This document shows positions 21,415-32,800 of a stretch of 64,000 nt of DNA, one piece after another. Each line of letters opens with the position of its first letter. Position 1 is the first letter of the stretch. Location: assembly GCF_024763615.1 (NCBI RefSeq), contig NC_077224.1:58972712-59036711 (forward strand), read 5' to 3'. Both the position numbers and the translations under genes were made by a program. This stretch comes from Phlebotomus papatasi (taxonomy: Eukaryota > Arthropoda > Insecta > Diptera > Psychodidae). Below the pieces are notes generated by a model. That model was not told the origin of the DNA and made no database searches. It was given only the letters and a program-made list of their open reading frames with translations.

Positions 21415-22370
21415 TTAACTCTTTCGCGTCATTAGGTCATATATGACCCGAGGAAAAAACAATTTTTTTGACTATTTACATTAATTGAAATCTATCGGTT
21501 TGTGCTCGATATCATAATAGAAGAATGTAAGATTCTTGGCTAATTTTCTCAAGACTCCAGATATTCAGGAAAAGAAAATATTTGAGATCAAAAATCATGA
21601 ATTTCGAACTTTGTGAAATGACTTTTCTTTTTCAAAATTTTTTATATTAATTTATTTTTTTCAGCAAAAAGTTCTTTAGAAACAGAAAATAGAATATCCA
21701 AATATTGTATATTGCATATTTTGATATAATAAACTACTCTCGATTTTCCAGAAAAGCGTGTAGAATTTTCCGGGTCATATATGACCCTATTGTCGGCAAG
21801 GGTAACAGTGTTTTCGTCCCAAATCTATAGCGAAATGTAGTTGGGACATTGTTTTTCTTTGTGAAATGCAGGTGGGACATCTTGCTCCTGGACATTTCAT
21901 CTTATATCTGCTGAATTATAACATATTTTGCAATATTTTAGAATATTCTGCAAGCGTCTCATATTGTGCAATTGTATTGTGTGTGAATAAATATGTAGAT
22001 AAGTTTATTTTTGCCAAATACCACTCGAAATATTGTGAGAGAGACTGTTCAAGGAATTACCAGGAAGATTCTTTGAACACCAGGAGTACAGTGTTTATCA
22101 AAATCTATCCAGTTTGCCATAGTTTTGGCCAAATTAATAACTTCAAGCAAAAAAACTCTTAAAAATGCCCGTGATATAGATTTTGAAAATGGTATTTACA
22201 CTTCCCATGAGGACAATAGGGTCATATATGACCCGGGGTTTTTCCGAGTTTTCACGCAATGGAAATTTTTTTTCCTCTCTGAACTATTATATTTGATCAT
22301 AAAGCATTAGGAAAAACTCAATTTTACATGAATTCATCTGCTGAATAAAAGTGTGACGCGAAAGAGTTAA
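21415..22370. mobile_element. 956-bp TTAA-flanked TIR element with repeated GGTCATATATGACC palindromes
   Basis: TTAA-CTCTTTCGCGTCA at the left is matched by TGACGCGAAAGAG-TTAA at the right. TTAA target duplication is the mark of piggyBac-type elements. The palindrome GGTCATATATGACC occurs three times (about 21435, 21775 and 22219). A 98-codon frame at 21866 has cysteines but no domain I recognise. Confidence 0.75.
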
Positions 22371-23817
22371 TAACGTAATTGGTCAGGAGAATCTCTTACC
22401 TAAAAGTACAATGTATTATGCATGAGATCCCACAAAGCTGGTAGATAATACCCTGATGGTTTTACCGTACCTAAAAGTACAACGGATTGCTCAGAAGATC
22501 TCAATACAGAGAAATAGGAAATGCCCTGATAGCTCTAGCGCACCTGCAAAAGAGAGAAAGTGGTCTTATCCTGCCGAAAAAGGATCGCCTTCTCCTCTCT
22601 GCTTGATCCAACGATAACAAACACGTATTGCTTAAATTCAACTAATTTATTTGTAACAAACTCAAGAGATTATTTAGATTTTCTCGGATTAAATTACGAT
22701 GATTGAATTCAGACTGACTTTTGCTTTTTTCTTCCTTGACGTGACTGATTGACATAAAGAAAAATTGACTTCCGGTGGTGTTGTCTGATGACATCCATAA
22801 TGTTGCTATAAAAGAATTGCCGATAGGTGGCGACTTATGTCGTACCAGTAATCTTGTATGATCGCTACTCTCTCGTCCTTCATTTCCAGTCATTGTGCTG
22901 GGTCTGTAGAAAGCATCAATAATTTTTTTATTAATGCACTCAATGAGAAATTGGAAAAGGAACATTTTCCTATATTAATCAAGCATGATATAAATTATCC
23001 TGAAAGGGTTGAACAACATTTTAAAATACCATGGTCAATTATTTCTGTTTATTTTTTTTATTTCACATTAAAATAAGAGATTTTATAATTTTTTTTTTAC
23101 TTGTTTCTTTGGTCACGGTCAGAAAAATTGTTACGTTTCTCAAAATGTTTATGGAATTTTCTTTTCAATTTCAATTTTACACTTTTACTGCTAAAAAGTT
23201 ATGAATTGGTTTTCACAAAATTAGTCAAAGAAAAAATCAAAAATTCTCTGTGCCTTGCGGATTTTGTGTGATTTGACTTTGTACTAAATAAAAGATAAAA
23301 TACATGCTCTCTCTGACTATTTCTTTTTCCCACAGGAAAGGTAACTATCAGCTAATCATGCGGAGGAAGGGTACAGAGTCTTGTCATGGAGGATTCTTGG
23401 TCATCATTCTCATAATTGTTTTTTTTTTTCTCATTTTCTTTTTCTTTTCACTGTAAATTTTGGCACATACAATACAAAAATTCCAATAAACACTATTCAG
23501 TATGTGTGTAAATATATCGTTAATTTTTTTTTATACTGATTATAAAATTAATTAATGAACATGAATTATGTACATTTTGAATATTTCCCACCAAGATTTT
23601 TTTTCTTTTAAATATATAAGAATTTTTTTTATGTATTAAATCCATCGAAAAACCTACATTTTCTCATTCTTTGATAAAGAGTTTAAAATGGGATTAAAAT
23701 GCAATTGATGGAAATTATTCTAAGATTTGTTTTCAAGAAGTTCACGGAGACGAATTAATCAAATATTTAAAAATGGTAATTAATGGCTAGTGTAACAAAA
23801 ATAACGGCCAATCAACA

Positions 23818-23823
23818 TTTATT
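23818..23823 (-). terminator. Probable polyadenylation signal of the PRDM gene
   Basis: TTTATT on the plus strand, that is AATAAA on the minus strand, lies 72 bases after the PRDM stop codon at 23895. It is the nearest signal and would give a very short 3' UTR; more distal AT-rich candidates exist. Confidence 0.5.
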
Positions 23824-23894
23824 TCTTGAAAGATTAGGGTTTGAGGGATTTAGAGGGATTGGTTTAGGGGAAGGGACAAGGTTTTAAGGGGTTT

Positions 23895-26800
23895 TTAGTA
23901 ATACGCTGGGAAGGGATGATAGTTGGAAGGTGGCTGATTTGGCGATGATCCAGCCAGATTTTGCCTCACAAGGTGATGGTAGTTGTTGGAAGTGACTTGA
24001 TATGCACCAAAGTCCCTCGATGGCACCATATGCCGGTTCACAGAAGATGAATCAGCCAGGATTCGCGATGTCTGGTCCAGGAGTCGGTTGTTTTCCGACG
24101 ACAACAGCCGATTGTTGGGCTCCATGAGCAAATGTGTGGCCGGATCGACGATAAGTCGGTGATTGGACGCTAGAGATGCAGCAGGATTCGAAAGTTGTTC
24201 TGCTGCAGCGGCTGTATTGGACGCCAAGAGACGATGCTGTTCAGCTGTGGACAAAAGTCGATGGTGCTCAACAGCAGACAAACTATCGCGACTGTTGTGT
24301 TGGATTTGAGATGGAAGGAAAGATCGTCCATGGTGAGAGTTGTTGCCCACAATCATCCCAGATGAGCTGTTTGAATTCAGCTCTAAAGAAACCATTCTCA
24401 GCATATCAGAATGGGGATGAGAGTAGGGCAGAGCAGGTGGAGATGTCACAACATAGCTCGTTGTGCGACTTAAATCAACAGATGTCGTTTGATCTGATTC
24501 AGCTTCGGCTCCTGCCATCTGATCTTGCAACATCATCTGCTGCTGTAGCTGCAACTGATGATGATCTGACTGTTGCTGTTGCTCTCTTTCCGAGAGTATA
24601 TCATAGATGTGATGGTGGTAGCGATTGAGGCTGAGATTAGCACCGGCTGAGGATATTTGGAAATTGTGATGAGAATACCCTGATAGCCCAGGTCTTGAAG
24701 ACATATCCAAACCCTGGATCTCAGACATTGATTCACTTCCACTATTTGCCCCTGCACCTCTGAAGTCAGATACATCCAGCGTCGATTCATTGGTATTGTA
24801 CTTCATCCGAAGATCAGCAAGATCTTGTCCAGCATTGACCTGTTGTTCGTACTTGGCATACAGTAAGTCCATCGACGGATTCATCTTCATTTTAAGGTCT
24901 TCGTTGTTGTTGTTGTTCACACTTAGATTCTGCGCGATGACAATGCTGTCTTCATCACTCGACAACTGACCCCCACTACCTGCCCCCATATGGGGGTTCT
25001 CCCTCCTGTCCATAGTCTGCGCTTCAATCATACTCGCCGATGGATCATGTTCACGCTTGCGGCACATGCCATCTGTGAAACCATATCTGGGAATTGGGGG
25101 CGAAGCTGTTGGGGACATCATAGCGTTCTGCTCTGATTGGTAGTTCCTCCTCGAGAGAGCTTGGGGAGATGGAACGTGATTTGTATTCCCAGCAGCAGCA
25201 TACATAGCTGCAGTTGCTCTGTAATCCTGCCCAGGTGATATGTCTCGTGGAGAAGGAGTTGATGGATGATGGTAGTTCCGGAACCCATTGGATTCCGTCC
25301 GATCCATGGTTCTCGGAGTAGATGCAGTATCTACATCGATATCGTTGTCGTGCATAAGATCTGCTCCGCTATTGGCTACGCTAGGGGAGTCAGCCATGAT
25401 GATCTGATTCGTGGCAGATGTCGACGGAGCAGAAAACTGCTGCATATTCGACATCTGAAAGTTGTTCAAACTCTTCATCAGCTTAACTTCGTTGTCCAAT
25501 GGGCTCATGTTGTTGTGATGATGGTAAGCGGACTCAGCCAGAGCCAGAGCGCCACCACTCTCATTTCCACCATCTATTGAGTGATGTTCATTCGGAATGG
25601 AGTCAATGTCAACATCCATATGACTGTTCAACTCATGCTCCTCCTCTAACCGTGAACTGTTGGCATTAGGGTTCTTGGCTAGTTCACAACTCTCCCGATC
25701 TCCAGAATCTATAATGTTACTGACGGAGTTCAGAGCTGCTTCAACCAGTAAACTGGCTGAAGTTGAGTTGCCTGTAGCAGATGCTGATCTAACAGTTGCC
25801 CCACTTCCTCCCTGTCCGGAAGTCGTAGCAGCTGCACTACTCTGAGCCCCTCCATTGTAGAATGAACTGATGAATGGTTGATGATGAATGTGTGAAGTCA
25901 TTGGCAAGCTCGGCAAATGCATCTGTTGCAAATCGTACTGAGAAGCATTCTGTGGATGATTGTCCACAACATCGAGAATTGTTGAGCTATCCTCATCATC
26001 CCCCGTTGCTGAACTGTTAACATTCGTTCCATTCATCATGAGACGCGTGATAAAGTCACGATTTACTGCCATCAAACTTCCTTCGGTGGATTGATTCTGT
26101 TGATCATTCATCCATTTCTTGCTGCCTTTGCTTGGGATCAAGCTAGAATTCATCGGAGCAGCAAAGTCCTTATGCCTCGATGGAGCACTGAATGTACTCT
26201 GTCTGTCGTCATCTTCCTGCTGTTGCTGTTGTTCATCTAACTGAGACTGCATAGCTTGTAGTGGATTGGATTGTTCCCCAGTTGAACTGGACAGGAAAGA
26301 CTCCACTAAGTTCAACTGAGCAGTGTGTTGATTATCCTGGGAATCATCCCTACAAAAACATAATTTTTTAGTGCTTAAGAATCGGTCAAGAGTTGAACTT
26401 TGGACAAAGGAAACACGGATTTTGACCTGGACTTATCCTCCTTTATTACTACACAAACAACGTTTCGGAACTTTATGGCTCCTTCTTCAGGTATGCAAGT
26501 AACTAGTGGGAAAAGGGTATTGACCCCCCTTTTCCCACTAGTTACTTGCATACCTGAAGAAGGAGCCATAAAGTACCGAAACGTCGTTTGTGTAGTCATA
26601 AAGGAGGATAAGTCCAGGTCAAAATAATTTTTTTAGTCCCAACGCAATATGCAACAGAGGATTACAACTTACAAGGAATCCCTAGACTTGTTGTCTGCTT
26701 CTGTAAGTTTCACTTTCAGATCACTAATGTTATCCATATGAGTCTCATCGTTCTTATGAAGATCCTCTGGATTGAAGTTATCCGTTGAGATGCTGTTGCG

Positions 26801-29800
26801 TCGTCTAAATTTCACTTGGTTAAGCTCATGGTTAAGCAATGAAGATATCTTCGATGATAGAAGGGATAAATTGGTTTCGTTCTTGCATAAGTCAGAAATT
26901 GAAGTTTTATGTACCGATCCACTGGTATTCAAGAGATCTTCATCGACAACCCGTCGATTATACTTCCTCTTCTCAGGGAAGTTCCCCTGAGCACTGCCTT
27001 CCTCTAGGCTCTTCCTTCGTCTCCTTGGAGTTTGCTCTACTAAAAACAATACCATTTTTGCTATTGAAATTGAACTCAAGAAATATTGATCACTTGGAAA
27101 TTAACATACCCATAAAATCTACTTTCATTCCACCCGAATATGCATCGAAGGTATAAGCAATACTTCTTTCAATCTTTGGCATCTGTTCCTGTGAGTACCC
27201 ATGCACTTTCTTATAGTGAAATTGAAGGCATTGTTTCGTTGTGAATGCTGCATTGCACTCATTCTCAGAACACCTAAATAGGAGGAACCAAGTTAAAATC
27301 CCGACCTTAAGCCGGATCAATCAGCAATGACTTACTTAAATGGACGAACTCCTGAGTGCGTCAGCATATGAATCTTTAAGTTGCTCCTGTTTTGAAAGAG
27401 CTTTTGGCATCTTGGGCAACTGACCACAGCCGAATTGCGGCTATGTACTTCCTTGGAGTGCCTCTGCAAGGCTGCCCTGGATCCCAGTAGTTTGGAACAG
27501 AGCTTACACTGGAAATCTCGTAAAACATCAGCCATATCTACCAGAAAAGAATAACTGTTAATAAACACATTCAAAAGCAATTACAGGATAGGCCATACCA
27601 CTATGCATCCTCTTGATATGAACTTTCAACTTCTGAGGCTGGCAGAACTTTCTGCCGCAGAAATCGCAAAGAGGACGAGCCCGCTGAGGATTGGCACTGC
27701 ATCCGTAAGTTCGATGCATTTCTAAGTAATTTAACCTCAGGAAGAACTACAAAAATCAAATGAATATTAGAAAAAGTCTTGAAGGATATAATCGAACATT
27801 TTTAAATCTTCTACCTTTTTGCAAAACTGGCATTGGTAAGCTCCCTTTCCATCATGCATTTGGGCAGCGTGTTTCATGATGTTCTCTTTCCCAAGAACTG
27901 CGATACTGCAGACCTTGCAATGGTACTTCCTAATGGTCAAGCTAAATGCAGGGTCATGAAATACAGAGCAGTGGGTGCGATAGTAAAGTGGGTGTTCGAA
28001 CTTTAAGTTGCATCCCCCACAACCTGCAGAAAAGTTAAAATTATATTGAAAAAGAATGAACTAGAGTTCTATGAAAATAATTATTCGGAATCAAAGCCGA
28101 TTTAGGTGATTGTAGTAGTTTTTTAATTCTAATAAATATTTCTTTTATTGTAAAGGTTGTATTTTAAATAATTTTACTCAATAAATTGGGATAAAAAATT
28201 TGTTATCATAAATTAACTTTGCAAAATATCGCACCGTATTTTAATTGGGAAAAATGAAAGTAATATTGACAACTTAAGTATGAATTAAGGTACAAATAAA
28301 TATAAGGTATAAATAAATTCAATTTAGATACAAAAAGAATTAAAATATTAACCTCTGCAAAATTTTGAACAAAAAAAACCATAAAAAACTTCATTTGCAA
28401 ATTTTAGAAAAATACAGACAAATTTAAATCATCGAATGAACATATTTCACAATTGCTGTACCGGCTGTACCATTAAGCTGCAATGGTTCAACCAGCAATG
28501 GACTATATTCCTGAATGAACCAGAAGTGTTTCGGGTCTTCTGGATCCCGTTTCAACTCTGAAGTATCAGACCACCCGGTATATAGTAAATTAAAACAAAT
28601 ATTTATGAAAATAGATTCGAAAAAATATGGATATATATTCATAAAATCTGATATGAATTAAATGAGAAAAGACATGAGAGTAAACACTATTTACTAGGGG
28701 AATGTATAGCAGTTTCGTCAAGTGAAGTATTTTTTTTGAGGATTTATTTTCCATCTAACGTTTATGAATTAGATACGAAGTCTCACTGATTTTTCTTCGG
28801 TAAGTATTAATTTATTATCACAAAATTTTATAAAAAAGTATGCATATCTGAAACATCCAATAAAGGAGTGGCAGAGCGTCCCAGGCTTTACGAAGTGCTC
28901 GAACTCGTGACAGAAGCTCTACCTCAAAAGTATTCACGCACCATTTACTGTTTACCGATACACAACTGCTTTGAAACGAATTCATAAATCCATTCAAAAC
29001 ATTGTCCAAAATACCTTAGGAGAAATATAAATGAATTTCGGATAAAAATTAGTTATCGGTTACGAACCACTTCATTACCGGTTCATAACCGATTGCTATC
29101 GGTTTAGGCTTGTCAAGAATTCCAAAACCGTTCCAACCATCACAAATATAATACAAAATATGATAGTAAGTTATTAGCCGAAAATCCTCATAAAAATATG
29201 AAAACCCTCTCTCAAGACCGCTCAAGACTTTTAAGCCTTTGATCTTGGAAAACCGTTATTAAAAATTGAAATAGTTCGGTCAATTAGGGCTACTGGATGA
29301 GGATTTAATCCGTGTTAAATCCTCATCAACTTATTAGAAATGATTCAAGTGTATTATATATTCGTATAAGAACGAAATGTCTGGGTAGGTAATCTCTAAA
29401 ATATATCCAAAATGGATTTTGAAAGGCAAGGCAAAATTGGGGGAATTAGGGGCATATTAATACTCCCAGGGTCGACGAAGGTTTCAAGTCTCTATCTTGA
29501 TCGTTTGGACTCTAGACGTTATAACAGACGAACAGCGTAACGTCAAGATACACTGGTAAAAATGAAAAGACCACCGATGATCCTTTGAAAGGGTCACTGT
29601 TTTGGCCTATATTTAACTCCGGAATAAACGATTAAAATAATGAAAAAGTTATCTTTGGTGTTCGCTCAGATGAGAGAAATATGAGAAGAGTAATAAATTT
29701 ACGATAAAACATAATCTATCGTGATAAATATGTTTTATATGAGTTCGTGAAGTAAAAATTAAAGAAATTTTTATATCAAAATATTTCTTCCTACAAGATG

Positions 29801-32800
29801 TTTTAAAAATCAATTTGTTTTATAAAATAAATTTTGAGATTTTTTTTCAAAATTAAAGTATAATTGAACAAAGATATATAGGGTGAAACGAACACCTATT
29901 GACACTTTAAGAAGTCATGTGAGGACTTATTGACACGCTATTTTCTACCATTTCAAATACAAAATTTAAACACCTATCCTTACCACAAAACGTAGACTAA
30001 TAAAAAAAACGTCATATTATTTACATTTTATTAAACATTTTAAATAAATTTCAAGATTTTGACAAAAGTGTCAATAGGGGTTCTCTGTCGAAGAGGTGTT
30101 CCTTCGGGTCCCGGTCAAAATCCCGAAAGCCAAAATCCCGAAAGCCAAAATCTCGAATTCTTAAAAGTGTCATAGCTACTCCCACGATTGCACCCGCGCT
30201 TGCTGGAGGCAAAGGGAAATCTTCTGTGTCTTGGGAAATTATTCTGAACATATTCCTCTATATAATTTTATCCCTTTCACGATTTTGAACATTCAGGATT
30301 TTGGCTTTCGAGATTTTGGATTTCAGGATTTTGGCTGCCACCGGTTCCTTCGACCCTACCTAATTTGCATAAAAGATAGTAAATAGTAATTGTTCTATTA
30401 TCTGTATTTTTTATATATTCGTTTATTTTTTTATTTCATGTAATTATTATTTATTTTGATTTTTTTTTTAAATTTAACATTACTTAAGGCTTAAGATCTT
30501 GGTAATACAGCCTTTAAACTTGAGTTTTAGCCATTCGGCTTAGCTTCTTTAATTTGTTATCAGGCAAGAGTTTTGGGAAAATTCTGAATTAAGATTAGAT
30601 ATTAAGGAGCTGATGATTCACTTCACTAAATTTTGAAAATTAGGATTTCAGGAGATTCACTAACTAGGCTAGATCTCCAGTTTGAGTCACGTATAAAGGT
30701 AGAACAGGAAAGGAGGGAGCGAAATCAGGGTTTGTGACCTTTAAAGAAAAAAACGGGGGTGCAATTAACTTTTTTCCTCATAACTTTACCACTTTTTAGG
30801 TGTAAAAATATATCAATATTTTTTATGTTAATTTTACACCTTTTTAAGGGTAAAATTAACTTTGAAAAGGGTAACTTTAACCCCTAATACACCTTCAAAG
30901 CATAATATATACACCGATTTCGGATTAATACAGCAAGGTGAAATAAACATTTCCGGAATGTTATTTTAACTTTTTCTGATTCCTCTCAGTGTAGGCACAT
31001 TGTAAAAATTTCAATACTTTGACGAAACTGTCAGAAAGGGTTCTTGTTCAGTAGGTTTCTTTTTCACCATAATTATGCGTTTTTTAGGAACCTCAAGCCA
31101 AAAATGTTAATCCGTTCTGGATATTCCTATCAATTTAAACTGAATTAGCTTTGTAAAAGTGATGTCAAGAGTTTATCTAAGCAATTTAAGTTCCATAATG
31201 TTTTTGTAAAAGCTAGAAAATTGATTTTTGGTAATTAATTTCAGGTAATCGATAGGAAATTCAATTACATCATAAAACTTTTTATTATCACGAGTATATA
31301 TAGTTTTTTGAATGATTGAGCAGATTTTGACATGGTAGTTTGAGCTATTCGTAGCTTAGCCATTATTTTGCAATTCATAATTTTCCCATAATAAAACCTC
31401 ATTAAATTGCTTTAAAAATCGTCCTGAAACTATTCTACTATAAACAAAAGAATGGGAATATATTATATTTTTGATGTTGGTATTATATATGATATAAACC
31501 CCATGAACTGCAAATATGAAAACAGAGCTCCCTGATTTATTGACAAGCATTTCCAAGAATTAGCTGTAATTTGGAAATAAATGTAGGAAAGTCCATGTCC
31601 ACACAATAAATTGATTTTATTAAATGTAGAAAAAGCTTTGTAAATTAATTTGTTTTTTTTTTTCTTGGATTTTGGTTATTAGAAAATTGAGAATATAAAT
31701 TTTGAAGTTAGAATAAATTAGGGTAAGTGTGCCAAATTTCGGCATAGTTGCATGCAAGCGCCAAAGTCTCGAGTTTGAAATGTAATATCTTTAATAGAAT
31801 TTTTTTCATTCCTTCTACTTTAGGAGTGTTGCTTAGAACCTTGTAGACAGTTTATCGTCTTTATTTACTTTAAAATCGTTCTTAATACATTTTAAAATGA
31901 ATAAAAATGTAGATATAACTTTGGTGCCCTATTTCGGCCACTTTCATTCTCATAGTTCCTTGCCCTTCGGGAATCCTTCCAATGTCTTTCTCACGTCATC
32001 CCGTTTGTCAAAGCTATACATTTTTTGTTATTCTTTTGTATTGTATAATATCTAGGGTGTGAAAAAACTAAAAATCATGGAAATTCGAGGAACAAAAAAG
32101 GTGGCCGGAATTAAAAGCTGGCCGGAATTGCAAGCTGGCCGGAATTGCAAGCTGGCCGGAATTTGGCACGCTTATACGGGCTTCAGACCTAAAGCTTAGC
32201 TATCTGGCTTAACTTCTCTAATTCATCATTAAGTATGATTTTTTGGGAAATTGTTGTTTAGGATTGAATTATTAAGGCCAAATGATTCATTAAATTTTGA
32301 AAAATCAATAAAATTGCTTGTTATTAAGATTTTTGAGACCTTCGGGAACTGGGCTAAACCTCCAGTCTGAAGCCGGCATTACCCTAGTCATATTGGAAAA
32401 CTTACTCATTTTCTCAATCTTCTTCCTGGCCCAAGCTGAGTTGATGGTATCACTCCAGTAGAGTAGTTCACAGCCCTCGGGAATGTCCATGATTGACACG
32501 AAAAAGACCATTTTGTCAATGCAAACCAGGGAGAGATTCCTGGATTCCCGGGAAGCAGCTGGTCTTATATATCGCATCCAATTGGATTCGTTCTTATTCT
32601 CGAGGGATATGAATTCAGACTTGCCATTGTCACATGTCTCAATAATGTACTGCATCTGATTGTCATCCCCAATGTCCGTTGCTGGGATGATCTTGCCAAT
32701 TAAGGGTCCCAGTTTCGTGTACTTTGGGATAGAACTGATTGTGAAGACGCATTGGAGGTCGTTGACATGCCGGAATTCAAATTGGCGCGGAAGGGAAGCA

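Larger units (their letters stand above)
18429..23894. other. Intergenic region between the carrier and PRDM genes
   Basis: The upstream end of the carrier gene and the 3' end of the PRDM gene flank this stretch. It contains five resolvable repeats: the 18651-19710 TIR element with a nested unit, a SINE (19738-19909), a 217-bp MITE (20262-20478), a 707-bp TIR element (20592-21299) and a 956-bp TTAA element (21415-22370). From 22371 to 23817 I see AT-rich sequence without a convincing gene; the 107-codon frame at 22642-22965 has no recognisable features. Confidence 0.7.
28024..32405 (-). other. PRDM intron 2 between the PR-domain exon and the first finger exon
   Basis: 4,382 bases. It contains a cryptic exon-like frame (28424-28557), a dispersed repeat (about 28985-29425), a 272-bp inverted repeat (30085-30356), a degenerate MITE (about 30500-30700), a ~250-bp MITE (30743-30992), the 454-bp TIR element 31721-32174 and a 202-bp MITE directly beside the splice donor (32177-32378). 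The PR exon's frame reads through the donor into the MITE for about 30 more codons before a stop. Confidence 0.75.

Noticed and set aside
25266..25580. Open frames on the plus strand opposite the PRDM tail exon
   Set aside because: Shadow frames of a long low-complexity coding exon (GAT/CAT/CTG repeats) with no independent gene signals.
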